Shown in pieces: positions 11,734 through 21,182 of a stretch of 32,842 nucleotides of DNA; within the stretch, counting starts at the first letter, position 1; each line of letters starts with the position of its first letter. Made by a program: the position numbers and the translations under genes. The stretch is from contig NZ_JXYA01000012.1 of NCBI RefSeq assembly GCF_000967655.1, forward strand, positions 1-32,842. Reading direction: 5' to 3'. This DNA is from Pseudoalteromonas rubra (lineage in GTDB: Bacteria > Pseudomonadota > Gammaproteobacteria > Enterobacterales > Alteromonadaceae). The notes beneath the pieces were generated by a model. That model searched no databases, had not been told where the DNA came from, and saw nothing but the letters and a program-made list of their open reading frames with translations.

Positions 11734-12051
11734 TTGGATTCAAAACAACTACTAGATTTTGCATTAGACAAAGTCGACGACATGAAAGCCCGCGATATTG
11801 TTCACCTTGATGTAAGAAATACCTCTTCCGTCACCGATTATATGGTTATCTGCTCTGGTAATTCCAAGCGCCATGTCCAGTCCATTGCCGATCATGTCGC
11901 CAAAGAAGCCCGTCATGCAGGTGAAACACCATTAGGGCATGAAGGTCAGGATACAGGCGAATGGGTGTTGGTAGATTTGGGTGATGTGGTGGTGCATGTC
12001 ATGCAAGACCAGACCCGCGATTTCTATGACCTAGAAAAACTCTGGGGTTAA
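11734..12051 (+). CDS. rsfS: Ribosomal silencing factor RsfS
   Basis: 105 residues, the same length as E. coli RsfS. It binds ribosomal protein L14 (uL14) and blocks subunit joining when nutrients run low. The sequence matches along its length ([16 protein letters not shown], the SRHV-like [28 protein letters not shown]). The start is a TTG at 11734, placed by agreement with the family N-terminus (M-D-S-K-Q-L) and a purine-rich AGAGACAGAGA just upstream; no in-frame ATG gives a full-length protein. The rare start may keep translation low. One base separates its stop from the rlmH start. Confidence 0.96.
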   Translation: MDSKQLLDFALDKVDDMKARDIVHLDVRNTSSVTDYMVICSGNSKRHVQSIADHVAKEARHAGETPLGHEGQDTGEWVLVDLGDVVVHVMQDQTRDFYDLEKLWG

Positions 12052-12052
12052 T

Positions 12053-12523
12053 GTGAAGATCCAGCTCATTGCAGTCGGCACCAAAATGCCTGGCTGGGTT
12101 GAAACCGGCTTCCAGGAATATCAGCGGCGTTTCCCCAAAGATATGCCGCTGGAGCTGATTGAGATCTCCGCCGGCAAGCGGGGCAAAAACGCCGATATCA
12201 AACGTATTTTGCAGCAGGAAGGGGAGAAAACCCTGGCCGCCATTCCCAAAGGCAATCGCATTGTCACGCTGGAAGTCACGGGCAAACCCTGGGACACCCA
12301 CCAGCTGGCCAGTAATATGGAAAAATGGCAACTGGACGGCCGTGATGTCAGCTTGCTGATAGGTGGGCCTGAAGGCCTGGCGCCGGAATGTATCGCCGCT
12401 TCCGAGCAAAAATGGTCATTGTCCAACCTGACACTCCCCCACCCGCTGGTGCGCATTGTGGTGGCAGAAAGCCTGTATCGTGGCTGGAGTTTAAATAACA
12501 ACCATCCTTATCACAGGGAATAG
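12053..12523 (+). CDS. rlmH: 23S rRNA pseudouridine-1915 N3-methyltransferase
   Basis: 156 residues (E. coli 155). RlmH is a SPOUT-class methyltransferase acting on helix 69 of 23S rRNA in assembled 70S ribosomes. SAM-binding knot residues are visible in [13 protein letters not shown], and the conserved C-terminal [15 protein letters not shown] is complete. Starts with GTG, immediately after the rsfS stop. Pairing with rsfS is conserved in gammaproteobacteria. Confidence 0.98.
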   Translation: MKIQLIAVGTKMPGWVETGFQEYQRRFPKDMPLELIEISAGKRGKNADIKRILQQEGEKTLAAIPKGNRIVTLEVTGKPWDTHQLASNMEKWQLDGRDVSLLIGGPEGLAPECIAASEQKWSLSNLTLPHPLVRIVVAESLYRGWSLNNNHPYHRE

Positions 12524-12531
12524 TCACCATT

Positions 12532-14403
12532 ATGCTCAATCACAGGCCGACGATCCGCGACCACAGCGCAGAAGCAAACCTGTTTGCGCGTCGCGCCTTT
12601 ATTGGCTTTGTCTTCGTGGTGACCCTGATAGGTATTTTGTTGCACAATGTCTACAAGTTACAAGTCACTGAGCACGAGACCTATCAGACCCGCTCTAACG
12701 ATAACCGCATTAAAGTCATTCCGGTCGCCCCTAACCGCGGGTTAATCTATGACCGCAATGGCATTATCCTGGCCGAAAACCGTCCGGTTTATAACCTGGA
12801 GGTGATCCCTGAGGACGTAGATGACCTGGAAACCGCACTGACCCAGGTGCGCACCCTTATCGACATCAGCGACCAGCAGGTCGAAGAGTTTCGCAAAGAC
12901 ATTCGTCATAATCGTCGTTTTAAAAGTCAGATCCTCAAAGGCCGGTTGAACGAACAAGAGGTGGCCATCTTTGCGGTCAACCAGCATAAATTTCCCGGCT
13001 TCAGTATTGAGGCACGGCTGGCTCGTTACTACCCCTACGGCGATACCCTTACCCATGCGCTGGGGTATGTTGCCAAGCTGAATAAAAAAGAGCTCGCCGA
13101 GCTGGAATCAGAAGGTAATGCCAGCAACTATCGCGCAACCCGGGATATCGGCAAACTGGGCATAGAAAAGTTTTATGAGTCACGCCTGCACGGCGTGGTC
13201 GGCTCACAGCGCGTTGAGGTCAACAACCGTGGCCGGATCATTCGCACTTTGGGCGTTGAGCCACCGCAGCCCGGTGAAGATTTGGTCCTGACCATGGATA
13301 TTGGCCTGCAACAGATCGCCCAAAAAGCGCTTGAAGGCGTGCGCGGGGCCATTGTGGTACTCGACCCCAAAGACGGCGGCGTGCTGGCCATGTACTCCAA
13401 TCCCAGCTATGACCCGAACCTGTTTGTCCACGGGATCAGCAGCAAGGACTATCGCGAATTACTCAACCCCGACAGGCCGCTGATCAACCGCGTCACCCAG
13501 GGCCGCTATGCGCCGGCATCTACGGTTAAGCCCCATCTGGCTATTCTGGCACTGGAAGAAGAGCTGGTCACAGAGCAAACCAAACTCTGGGATCCGGGTT
13601 TTTTCCAGATCCCCAACGTCGATCACCGCTGGCGTGACTGGAAGCGCTGGGGACATGGCCATGTAGATGTATACAAAGCCATTGAAGAGTCCTGCGACAC
13701 CTATTTTTACCATACCGCTTATCAGCTTGGTATCACCAAGATCAGTAACTTTATGAGCCAGTTTGGTTTTGGTGACCTCTCAGGCATAGACATCCATGAA
13801 GAGACCTCTGCAATCATGCCCACCACAGACTGGAAGCGCCAGCGCTTCAAAGAAAACTGGTGGCCCGGCGACACCATTTCCGTCGGCATTGGGCAGGGTT
13901 ACTGGACTGCCACCCCTATTCAGATTGCCAATGCGGTGTCTATTTTGGTTAACAAAGGCGCGCACCGGCCACCTCACATGGCTCAGGTTGCTCGCCATGA
14001 CAATGAAGTCACGCAAATGTACACCGATGAAAAGCCGCCCGTGGTATTGAAAAACCCGGATCACTGGCGCATTGCCCTGGAGGCCATGCACAACACTGTG
14101 TATAAAACCACCGGCACGGCCCACAAAGCATTCAAAGGCGCAACCTATGATCCGGCCGGTAAAACCGGTACCGCACAAATCGTCAGTATTGCCCAGGGTG
14201 AAGAGTACGACGCTGAAAAATTGCAGGAACGGCACAGAGATAACGCCATTTACACCGGATTTGCCCCCTATAACGACCCGCGTATTGTGGTCGCCATTGT
14301 GGTTGAGAACCAGGGTGCAGGTTCATCTATAGCTGCCCCCATCGCCAGACAGCTGATGGACTATTATTTTGCCACTTACCCCAGTGACACGGAGGGACAA
14401 TGA
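12532..14403 (+). CDS. mrdA: Penicillin-binding protein 2 (elongasome transpeptidase)
   Basis: 623 residues. PBP2 crosslinks peptidoglycan for side-wall growth, working with RodA. An N-terminal cytosolic stretch and one transmembrane helix (about 22-44) are followed by the pedestal domain and then the transpeptidase domain. The active-site SxxK is S330-T-V-K333 and the KTG box is at K544, the same numbering as E. coli PBP2. The second motif is SCD in EESCDTYFY. It lies 8 bases after rlmH and overlaps rodA by four bases. Confidence 0.98.
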   Translation: MLNHRPTIRDHSAEANLFARRAFIGFVFVVTLIGILLHNVYKLQVTEHETYQTRSNDNRIKVIPVAPNRGLIYDRNGIILAENRPVYNLEVIPEDVDDLETALTQVRTLIDISDQQVEEFRKDIRHNRRFKSQILKGRLNEQEVAIFAVNQHKFPGFSIEARLARYYPYGDTLTHALGYVAKLNKKELAELESEGNASNYRATRDIGKLGIEKFYESRLHGVVGSQRVEVNNRGRIIRTLGVEPPQPGEDLVLTMDIGLQQIAQKALEGVRGAIVVLDPKDGGVLAMYSNPSYDPNLFVHGISSKDYRELLNPDRPLINRVTQGRYAPASTVKPHLAILALEEELVTEQTKLWDPGFFQIPNVDHRWRDWKRWGHGHVDVYKAIEESCDTYFYHTAYQLGITKISNFMSQFGFGDLSGIDIHEETSAIMPTTDWKRQRFKENWWPGDTISVGIGQGYWTATPIQIANAVSILVNKGAHRPPHMAQVARHDNEVTQMYTDEKPPVVLKNPDHWRIALEAMHNTVYKTTGTAHKAFKGATYDPAGKTGTAQIVSIAQGEEYDAEKLQERHRDNAIYTGFAPYNDPRIVVAIVVENQGAGSSIAAPIARQLMDYYFATYPSDTEGQ

Positions 14404-15506
14404 GTCCGTTGAATCAACAACGCACCATCTGGCAACGTCTGCATATCGACCTGCCACTGCTGCTTGCCATGCTGGCGATGATGGTTGGCAGTATCACCAT
14501 AGTCTACAGTGCCAGTGGTCAGGATATGGACATGATGGTGCGCCACAGCAAGCGTATGTTTGCCGCCTTTGCGGCCATGCTGTTGGTGGCCCAACTGTCT
14601 CCCAATACCTTAAAAAGGCTGGTGTTTCCCATGTACACCGTTGGCCTGCTGATGCTGATTGCCGTCCTGTTTGTCGGGGTCAGCAGTAAAGGCGCGCAGC
14701 GCTGGCTGGATCTGGGCATTACCCGCTTTCAGCCATCCGAGATCATGAAAGTCGCCGTGCCCATGATGGTTGCCTGGTACATTGGTCGCCACCATATGCC
14801 GCCGCGTTTTATCCACATTATTGTTGGCTTTGCGATTGTGCTGGTGCCAACTTTGCTCATCAAGGAGCAACCCGATCTGGGCACCTCTATCCTTATCGCC
14901 AGCTCAGGGATATTTGTGCTGTTTCTTGGCGGGTTGAGCTGGAAATTGATTGGCTCCGGCATGCTGCTCGCCGTGCCCGGTGGCTTTGCGCTGTGGCACT
15001 TTGGTATGCACGCTTATCAAAAACAACGGGTCCTGACCTTTTTAGATCCAGAAAGCGACCCGCTTGGCTCTGGCTATCACATCATACAATCGAAAATTGC
15101 CATCGGCTCTGGTGGCATTGAGGGTAAGGGCTGGCTGCAAGGCACTCAGTCGCAACTGGAGTTTTTGCCCGAGCGTCATACTGACTTCATTTTTTCCGTG
15201 TTAAGTGAAGAATTCGGGCTCACCGGTGTGGTGATTTTACTGAGCCTGTATTTGTTTATCATTGGCCGGGGGCTGTACGTTGCCGTCAACGCGCAGGATG
15301 CCTTCAGTAAACTGCTGGCCGGCGCACTGACACTGACCTTTTTCGTATATATTTTTGTTAATATCGGCATGGTTTCGGGCCTGCTCCCTGTTGTTGGGGT
15401 GCCACTGCCGTTGATCAGTTATGGCGGCACCTCCATGGTGACCCTGATGGCCGGGTTTGGCATTATTATGTCGATAGCCACAGATAAGAGGATGTTATTG
15501 AAGTGA
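14400..15506 (+). CDS. rodA: Rod-shape SEDS glycosyltransferase RodA
   Basis: 368 residues (E. coli 370), with about ten hydrophobic helices. SEDS-family enzyme that polymerises glycan strands from lipid II together with PBP2. Family marks are present: the AQRWLDLG loop, the FQPSE motif, the large loop with SQLEFLPERHTDFIF, and the C-terminal PLPLISYGGTS. ATG overlaps the mrdA stop by four bases, with a GGAGGG ribosome site; its own stop overlaps the rlpA start. Confidence 0.98.
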   Translation: MSPLNQQRTIWQRLHIDLPLLLAMLAMMVGSITIVYSASGQDMDMMVRHSKRMFAAFAAMLLVAQLSPNTLKRLVFPMYTVGLLMLIAVLFVGVSSKGAQRWLDLGITRFQPSEIMKVAVPMMVAWYIGRHHMPPRFIHIIVGFAIVLVPTLLIKEQPDLGTSILIASSGIFVLFLGGLSWKLIGSGMLLAVPGGFALWHFGMHAYQKQRVLTFLDPESDPLGSGYHIIQSKIAIGSGGIEGKGWLQGTQSQLEFLPERHTDFIFSVLSEEFGLTGVVILLSLYLFIIGRGLYVAVNAQDAFSKLLAGALTLTFFVYIFVNIGMVSGLLPVVGVPLPLISYGGTSMVTLMAGFGIIMSIATDKRMLLK

Positions 15507-16267
15507 TCAAGAGGACGTTTAAACAAGCTGCACTACTGGGCTTTGTTGTAGTATTAAGCGCCTGTAGCAGTCGCTATCAAGTGAAGCAGGACAAAGCCCC
15601 GTTGCGCGCGCCTACGGAACTGGAGATGCAGGACGCACTGGTGACCAGCGAAGCCAAAAGTGTCAGCGCGGGTCGCCCCTATGAGGTACTAGGCAAGCGG
15701 TATACGCCCATGTCAGATGAAAAAGGCTATCAGGCGCAAGGCACTGCGTCCTGGTATGGACATAAATTCCATGGCTACTACACCTCTAATGGCGAGGTGT
15801 TCAACATGTTTGATATGACCGCCGCGCACAAAACACTGCCGCTGCCAAGCTTTGTGCGCGTCACCAATGTCGACAATGGCAAAAGCGCCATTGTCAGGGT
15901 CAATGACCGTGGACCCTTTCACGATGACCGGCTGATTGACTTATCTTATGCCGCCGCCTATAAACTGGGCTTTCATCGCCAGGGTACAGCACAGGTTAAG
16001 ATAGAAGCCCTTACCATAGCGCGCGATACGCCCAGACTAACCTATGTGCAGGTTGCCGCCGCCAGTAACATTGAAAATGTACAGGCGCTGGCCAGCACCT
16101 TGTCGCAGCAATTTCAGCTTGGCACACCCATTGCCTTTGAGGACAATTTATACAAGCTAAGACTTGGCCCGATCACCGACGATAATACCGCGCAAAAGCT
16201 CTTAGAAACGTTGCGCCAGGGTGAATTTAATCGCGCCTTCTTGCTTTACACAGAACATGAACTTTAA
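15503..16267 (+). CDS. rlpA: RlpA-like septal/side-wall lipoprotein with SPOR domain
   Basis: 254 residues. GTG start overlaps the rodA stop (GTGA). Lipoprotein signal with lipobox LSAC (cysteine 21). A double-psi beta-barrel domain covers about 70-165 (GTASWYGHKFHG, AAHKTLPLPSFVRVTN, VNDRGPFHDDRLIDLS). The acidic and histidine residues seen as catalytic in P. aeruginosa RlpA, a lytic transglycosylase acting on stem-less glycan, have counterparts here. A SPOR domain at the C-terminus (about 176-254) binds denuded peptidoglycan. Enzymatic activity is inferred. Confidence 0.95.
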   Translation: MIKRTFKQAALLGFVVVLSACSSRYQVKQDKAPLRAPTELEMQDALVTSEAKSVSAGRPYEVLGKRYTPMSDEKGYQAQGTASWYGHKFHGYYTSNGEVFNMFDMTAAHKTLPLPSFVRVTNVDNGKSAIVRVNDRGPFHDDRLIDLSYAAAYKLGFHRQGTAQVKIEALTIARDTPRLTYVQVAAASNIENVQALASTLSQQFQLGTPIAFEDNLYKLRLGPITDDNTAQKLLETLRQGEFNRAFLLYTEHEL

Positions 16268-16321
16268 AATATTCAGTAATGACATTTAAACATGCCGATC
16301 AACAACCAAAAAGCGAGCATA

Positions 16322-17485
16322 ATGACAGTTTTCAAACCTAAATTTATTAAACACTTAGTGGGTGCCGTGTGTTCGTTCACCCTGTTTTCGGCCAGTGCAC
16401 AGATCTTGCCTTCACCACCTCAGGTCAGCGCCAAGGGCTATTTCCTGGTGGATTTTACAACCGGTAAGGTGATTGCAGAAGGCAACCCGGACACCAAACT
16501 GGCCCCGGCGAGCTTAACCAAAATGATGACCAGCTATGTGATTGGTACCGAGCTGCTGGCCGGTAATATTGCCAATGAAGACATGGTCACCATCAGTGAA
16601 AAGGCCTGGGCGAAGAATTTCCCGGAATCTTCCAAGATGTTTATCGAAGTGGGTAAACAGGTCAGTGTTGAAGACCTTAACCGCGGTGTAATCATTCAAT
16701 CAGGTAACGACGCCTGTGTTGCGCTGGCAGAGCATATCGCCGGCAGCGAAAGTGCCTTTGCCGATCTGATGAATGCCCATGGCGAGAAACTGGGGATGAC
16801 CAACACCCATTTTGTAAACAGTCATGGCCTGGATACCGATGAGCATTACACCACCCCAAGAGACATGGCGACCCTGGGTGCAGCGCTTATTCGTGATGTG
16901 CCGGAAGAATACGCCATCTACAAAGAGAAGTCGTTCACCTTTAATGGCATTAAGCAGTACAACCGTAACTCCCTGTTGTGGGATGCCAGCCTGGACGTCG
17001 ACGGCATTAAAACCGGTCACACCTCAGAAGCGGGCTACAGCCTGGTAACTTCAGCTACTAAAGGCGATATGCGTCTGATCGCCGTGGTCATGGGCACAGC
17101 CAGTGAACGTGCTCGTAAAGTAGAGAGTAAAAAGCTCCTGAACTATGGCTTTCGCTTCTTCGAAACCATTACCCCTTATAAAGCAGGCGACAGCTTTGCC
17201 GACCAACGGATCTGGATGGGTAATAAGGAAACCGTATCACTGGGTATTGCCGAGGACACACCGATCACCATTCCACGTGGTCAGCGTAAAAACCTGAAGG
17301 CCCACTTTGAGCTGGATAAAACCCTCGAAGCACCACTGGCAAAAGGCAGCAAGGTCGGTACTTTATTCTTGCAACTGGAAGGCGAAGACATTGCTCAGTA
17401 CCCGCTGGTAACGCTGGAAGAAATTGAGGAAGGCAGCTTCTTCAGCAAGATTTACGACTACTTACGTTTACAGATCATGCAATAA
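16322..17485 (+). CDS. dacA: D-alanyl-D-alanine carboxypeptidase, PBP5/6 family
   Basis: 387 residues from the chosen ATG. It trims the terminal D-alanine of peptidoglycan stem peptides in the periplasm. Signal peptide ending SASA|Q. Active-site motifs: S64-L-T-K67, S127-G-N, and K230-T-G. The C-terminal PBP5 domain ends in an amphipathic helix (FSKIYDYLRLQIMQ) that anchors it to the membrane surface. An in-frame ATG at 16292 adds ten residues before the signal peptide, but neither start has a strong ribosome site; the shorter one gives the more normal leader. A strong terminator follows. Confidence 0.96.
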   Translation: MTVFKPKFIKHLVGAVCSFTLFSASAQILPSPPQVSAKGYFLVDFTTGKVIAEGNPDTKLAPASLTKMMTSYVIGTELLAGNIANEDMVTISEKAWAKNFPESSKMFIEVGKQVSVEDLNRGVIIQSGNDACVALAEHIAGSESAFADLMNAHGEKLGMTNTHFVNSHGLDTDEHYTTPRDMATLGAALIRDVPEEYAIYKEKSFTFNGIKQYNRNSLLWDASLDVDGIKTGHTSEAGYSLVTSATKGDMRLIAVVMGTASERARKVESKKLLNYGFRFFETITPYKAGDSFADQRIWMGNKETVSLGIAEDTPITIPRGQRKNLKAHFELDKTLEAPLAKGSKVGTLFLQLEGEDIAQYPLVTLEEIEEGSFFSKIYDYLRLQIMQ

Positions 17486-17514
17486 CCCCGGTTTTAGTGG
17501 GTTTATAAACCAGT

Positions 17515-17542
17515 ACGCCTCCCACCGGAGGCGTTTTTTTTT
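17515..17542 (+). terminator. Rho-independent terminator after dacA
   Basis: ACGCCTCC (17515-17522) pairs perfectly with GGAGGCGT (17527-17534) around a 4-base loop, followed by eight T. It closes the cell-wall gene block and implies that ybeD has its own promoter. Confidence 0.93.
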
Positions 17543-17625
17543 GCCGCAAAAATGCTAGAATGCCCGCCAAGATATGTAGCGTGCCAGGGTCTGTTCAGGC
17601 CCAGCCAAGTAGTGAGGATACCGTT

Positions 17626-17904
17626 GTGGTAACACCTGTAAAAAATACTAAGTTTGACGAGTACTTAGAGTTCCCTTGCCCGTTTACCTTCAAGATTATG
17701 GGTCTGGCGAACGTCAACCTGACCGATCAGGTTGTCGCAAAGATGCAAACTTTGGCACCCGGTGACTATGCACCAAAAACCAAGCCAAGCAGCAAAGGCA
17801 ACTATGAATCCGTCACTCTCGTTGCCACTGTGACGTCAAAAGAGCACATTGAGCAGATCTACACTGAGATAGGTTCACTGCCAGACGTTCGATACGTGCT
17901 ATAA
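17626..17904 (+). CDS. ybeD: YbeD family protein (DUF493)
   Basis: 92 residues from the GTG at 17626 (E. coli YbeD 87). The start is chosen because AGTGAGG lies 8 bases upstream and the reading then begins close to the family N-terminus ([18 protein letters not shown]); an ATG at 17560 would add 22 unrelated residues that overlap the likely promoter. The conserved APGDY and [11 protein letters not shown] are present. ACT-like fold of unknown function, nearly always just upstream of lipB. Confidence 0.93.
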   Translation: MVTPVKNTKFDEYLEFPCPFTFKIMGLANVNLTDQVVAKMQTLAPGDYAPKTKPSSKGNYESVTLVATVTSKEHIEQIYTEIGSLPDVRYVL

Positions 17905-17918
17905 GGCGCAAACCAGAT

Positions 17919-18572
17919 ATGAGCAACCGCAGTATCATAGTTCGTCAGCTGGGCCGCCAGGCGTATGAGCCAATCTGGCAAAAAATGCAGTCCTTTACCG
18001 ACACCCGTGATGACAACAGCCCGGATGAGATCTGGCTGGTAGAACACGAGCCGGTCTTTACTCAGGGTCAGGCCGGTAAAGCCGAACACCTGTTGGCCCC
18101 CGGTGATATTCCGGTCGTTAAGGTCGATAGAGGTGGTCAGGTCACCTACCATGGCCCGGGCCAGCAGATGATGTATGTGCTGTTTAATCTGCGCCGACTC
18201 AAGATTGGGGTCCGCGAGCTGGTCACCTGGCTTGAAGAAACCATCATTGACATGCTTAAAGACCACGGCATTGAAGCTTATGCCAAACCGGATGCGCCCG
18301 GCGTTTATGTCAGTGATGCCAAAATCGCCTCACTGGGGCTGCGGGTCCGTCGGGGTTGCTCGTTTCATGGTCTGGCGCTGAACGTCAACATGGATATGAG
18401 TCCATTTTTACGCATCAACCCGTGTGGCTATGCCGGCATGGAAATGGTGCAAACCAGTCAACTTAATGGCCCTGCTACGCTTACTGAAGCGGGCAATGGC
18501 CTGGTAGAACACATGCTCAAGCGCCTCGCGGCCGAGCAGGTTATACACACCCAGGGGTTTGAAAACGAATGA
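17919..18572 (+). CDS. lipB: Octanoyl-[acyl-carrier-protein]:protein octanoyltransferase
   Basis: 217 residues (E. coli 213). LipB moves octanoate from acyl carrier protein to the lipoyl domains of 2-oxoacid dehydrogenases, the first step of lipoate synthesis. The family blocks are intact: [13 protein letters not shown], the catalytic lysine in [14 protein letters not shown], and the catalytic cysteine in NPCGYAGME. It overlaps lipA by four bases (ATGA), coupling the two steps of the pathway. Confidence 0.98.
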   Translation: MSNRSIIVRQLGRQAYEPIWQKMQSFTDTRDDNSPDEIWLVEHEPVFTQGQAGKAEHLLAPGDIPVVKVDRGGQVTYHGPGQQMMYVLFNLRRLKIGVRELVTWLEETIIDMLKDHGIEAYAKPDAPGVYVSDAKIASLGLRVRRGCSFHGLALNVNMDMSPFLRINPCGYAGMEMVQTSQLNGPATLTEAGNGLVEHMLKRLAAEQVIHTQGFENE

Positions 18573-19534
18573 GTAAACCAGTGAAAATTGAGCCAGGGGT
18601 AAAGCTCCGCGACGCAGAAAAAATGGCGTTGATCCCGGTTAAAGTAATGCCAACCGAGCGCGATGAAATGCTCCGCAAGCCGGACTGGCTGAAGATCCGT
18701 CTGCCAAAATCCAGCGAGCGTATTGATGGCATCAAACAGGCAATGCGTAAGCACGGCCTTCACTCCGTCTGTGAAGAAGCCTCATGCCCTAACCTGTCTG
18801 AGTGTTTTAACCACGGTACTGCCACCTTTATGATTTTGGGTGCAATCTGTACCCGTCGTTGCCCATTCTGTGACGTGGCACATGGTCGTCCGCTCAAGCC
18901 AGATGCCGCAGAGCCAGAAAAGCTGGCACTGACCATCAAAGATATGAAGCTGAAATATGTGGTGATCACCTCGGTTGACCGTGACGACCTGCGTGACGGT
19001 GGTGCCCAGCATTTTGCCGATTGTATTCGCGAAATTCGCAAACACAACCCAGGCATTACCATCGAGATCCTGGTACCGGACTTCCGTGGCCGGATGGACC
19101 GCGCACTGGAGATCTTAACCGAGACGCCACCAGATGTGTTTAACCACAACCTGGAAACCGCGCCACGCCTTTACAAAATGGCGCGTCCGGGTGCCGACTA
19201 TAAATGGTCACTGGAACTGTTACGTCGCTTTAAAGAAGCGCACCCTGAGGTGAAAACCAAGTCTGGTCTGATGGTTGGTCTGGGTGAAGAGATGTCGGAA
19301 ATCGAAGAAGTACTGCGCGACTTGCGTGAGCACAACGTCGACATGCTGACCGTTGGCCAGTACCTGGCACCATCTAAGCACCACCTGCCGGTGAAACGCT
19401 ACGTGCCACCTGCGGAATTCGATGCGCTGAAAGAATACGCCGACGAAATTGGCTTCAGCCACGCCGCCTGCGGCCCGTTCGTACGCTCCAGCTACCACGC
19501 AGATCAGCAAGCTGCGGGTAAAGAGGTAAAGTAA
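18569..19534 (+). CDS. lipA: Lipoyl synthase
   Basis: 321 residues (E. coli 321). Radical-SAM enzyme that inserts two sulfur atoms into octanoyl-lipoyl domains. The auxiliary cluster ligands are C68, C73 and C79, and the radical-SAM cluster ligands are C94, C98 and C101, all at the E. coli positions. The C-terminal RSSY supplies the serine ligand of the auxiliary cluster. Last housekeeping gene of the block; followed by a terminator and then accessory genes. Confidence 0.99.
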   Translation: MSKPVKIEPGVKLRDAEKMALIPVKVMPTERDEMLRKPDWLKIRLPKSSERIDGIKQAMRKHGLHSVCEEASCPNLSECFNHGTATFMILGAICTRRCPFCDVAHGRPLKPDAAEPEKLALTIKDMKLKYVVITSVDRDDLRDGGAQHFADCIREIRKHNPGITIEILVPDFRGRMDRALEILTETPPDVFNHNLETAPRLYKMARPGADYKWSLELLRRFKEAHPEVKTKSGLMVGLGEEMSEIEEVLRDLREHNVDMLTVGQYLAPSKHHLPVKRYVPPAEFDALKEYADEIGFSHAACGPFVRSSYHADQQAAGKEVK

Positions 19535-19564
19535 CGGCAAATTTGTCGTTACCCTCGCCAAAGA

Positions 19565-19588
19565 AAAGCCGCACTTTTGCGGCTTTTT
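19565..19588 (+). terminator. Rho-independent terminator after lipA
   Basis: AAAGCCGCA (19565-19573) pairs with TGCGGCTTT (19578-19586), 4-base loop, and runs into a T tract. Confidence 0.92.
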
Positions 19589-19709
19589 CGCTTTTTGCAG
19601 CTCAAACGCCACAAATCACTAATTTAACTTCCTAAATTGCTGCTCAGATTAGCTTTTTTCGCGGCAAATTTATTTCGCAACCCAGTTTTTCTCACTTCCC
19701 TAAGATAGT

Positions 19710-19758
19710 CCCTGTCGACAAAACGCGGGCAGATAGCCCGCTCAACAGATGTACAGGG
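19710..19758 (+). promoter_or_regulatory. Folded 5' leader candidate upstream of the methyltransferase gene
   Basis: An outer stem CCCTGT (19710-19715) with ACAGGG (19753-19758) encloses a perfect inner hairpin GCGGGC (19725-19730) / GCCCGC (19736-19741) with a 5-base loop and no T tract. It ends 35 bases before the start codon. It does not match a riboswitch I know; it may be a simple leader structure. Confidence 0.3.
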
Positions 19759-19793
19759 CGCCATGTGCATTTTTCATTATCTAAGGAGTCACT

Positions 19794-21032
19794 ATGACTT
19801 ATGTATGTGAATTATGTACCGAGAACAATTTTGATTTAGCAGTAAAAGTGCAACACAACAATTATCTGGCAACATTGGGCAGTATGAAAGTTTGTCCGGA
19901 CGAATTTCGCCAAAAGGGGATTAAACTCTTTCTTATCAGTGTCATTGAAGGCGATAAGAAACACCCCGTGGCCACCTTCGGGTTGCAGGCAAAATTCATG
20001 GAAGAAGCGGTCTGGGAGGATGTCGCGGCTGGCACAGATATCCAGTTTAACCCACAGACCGATGTCGTCGTTGGGCAACTGAGTAACGCAAAATCCCATA
20101 AAATGTCTATGCAACTGCTCTACGGCATTATTTATGACGCTGTACAGAGCATGGGGTTTTCCCGGATGCTGTTCTTAATTCGCCGCAGTGTTATCTTTTA
20201 CCAGGGCAAGCTCAATGCTATTTTACTTAAAGAGCATTGCAAATATGACATAGGGCAACCGGCCAACGTCAGGGCGATGTTGATCAATGTCAGGGAGTTT
20301 TCAGGTAAAACCTGTCGTTATATTTCCCGACTGGCAAGCAATCAGTTTAACCCAAGTCAGCCGGTGATCAGTCAGAAGGAATTAAATGTGTCACACTGGG
20401 ACAAATATAGCCGTTCATTCGACAGTATATTAACCCGGCCACAAAGGAAGCTCTACCAGGACGTTGCAAAGTCTTGTCGGGGCAACCTCATAGATATCGG
20501 CTGTGGTAACGCCAACCTGGCAGCGTTTTTAATACCTGGTCGTCACCAGTATGATGGCCTGGATGGCGCGAAACAGATGGCACACTGTGCGAAACAGAAC
20601 CTGAGTACACTGGATAACTCAGTGGCTGGTGATATTTATCATACTCCGGCTGAGCAGTTTTATCCTGAGCACCGCTATGATGTGGCATGCAGCATTAATA
20701 GCTTATATGCCATGGATAATCCACAAGCCTTGTTCCGGCATGTTTTTAACATGTTGCGAGAGGGCGGGCAGTTTATTGTTGCCAACCCTAATGAGCGGAT
20801 GAGTCAGGCACATATCACGCGCCTGCTGGATAAATACTGTGCCGAATTTGCCCATTTGCCCGAGTGCGCGGAGTTCAGGGCCATGAACAAAGCCTTTGTT
20901 GAGCAATATCAACAGCGCTTTTATCCGGCCGATGAGGTCGTGCAGTGGTTAGAGCAGGTCGGCTTTCGCAATATCCAGGTTGACCAGCACCACTATGACG
21001 GGGCCATGAACCTTTATACTATGGTCCGCTAA
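19794..21032 (+). CDS. Two-domain protein: possible GNAT/LuxI-like N-terminus with C-terminal SAM methyltransferase
   Basis: 412 residues, ATG with AAGGAG seven bases upstream. Residues about 200-412 are a class I SAM-dependent methyltransferase: motif I LIDIGCGNAN (232-241), the acidic DGLDGAKQM, and LREGGQFIVANP, with the small-molecule type rather than a nucleic-acid type. Residues 1 to about 190 are not clearly known. Their layout (an early QHNNYLATLGSM segment, then VVVGQLSNAKSHKMSMQLLYGIIYDAVQSMGF) recalls acyl-homoserine-lactone synthase and FeeM-like acyltransferases, but the key residues are not firmly aligned. The next gene is a LuxR-family regulator, which makes a signal-synthesis role worth testing. 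A hairpin terminator follows. Confidence 0.7.
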   Translation: MTYVCELCTENNFDLAVKVQHNNYLATLGSMKVCPDEFRQKGIKLFLISVIEGDKKHPVATFGLQAKFMEEAVWEDVAAGTDIQFNPQTDVVVGQLSNAKSHKMSMQLLYGIIYDAVQSMGFSRMLFLIRRSVIFYQGKLNAILLKEHCKYDIGQPANVRAMLINVREFSGKTCRYISRLASNQFNPSQPVISQKELNVSHWDKYSRSFDSILTRPQRKLYQDVAKSCRGNLIDIGCGNANLAAFLIPGRHQYDGLDGAKQMAHCAKQNLSTLDNSVAGDIYHTPAEQFYPEHRYDVACSINSLYAMDNPQALFRHVFNMLREGGQFIVANPNERMSQAHITRLLDKYCAEFAHLPECAEFRAMNKAFVEQYQQRFYPADEVVQWLEQVGFRNIQVDQHHYDGAMNLYTMVR

Positions 21033-21044
21033 GCGCGCATAACA

Positions 21045-21074
21045 GCACCGCCGCCTTTACGTGGCGGTGCTTTT
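21045..21074 (+). terminator. Rho-independent terminator after the methyltransferase gene
   Basis: GCACCGCC (21045-21052) pairs with GGCGGTGC (21063-21070), 10-base loop, followed by TTTT. It suggests the LuxR-family gene is transcribed separately. Confidence 0.8.
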
Positions 21075-21182
21075 CCTTATCTGGGGGCAAAAAACGCCCC
21101 AACATTCATTCCATCTTGCTATGAACCGTACTATATTAAATGCGGAAAATGTAATAGTCAGTAACCAGCAAGGATAGGCAAA

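Noticed and set aside
19710..19758. Known riboswitch (for example SAM) before the methyltransferase gene
   Set aside because: The structure is only a nested stem with no conserved core of a riboswitch class that I recognise.
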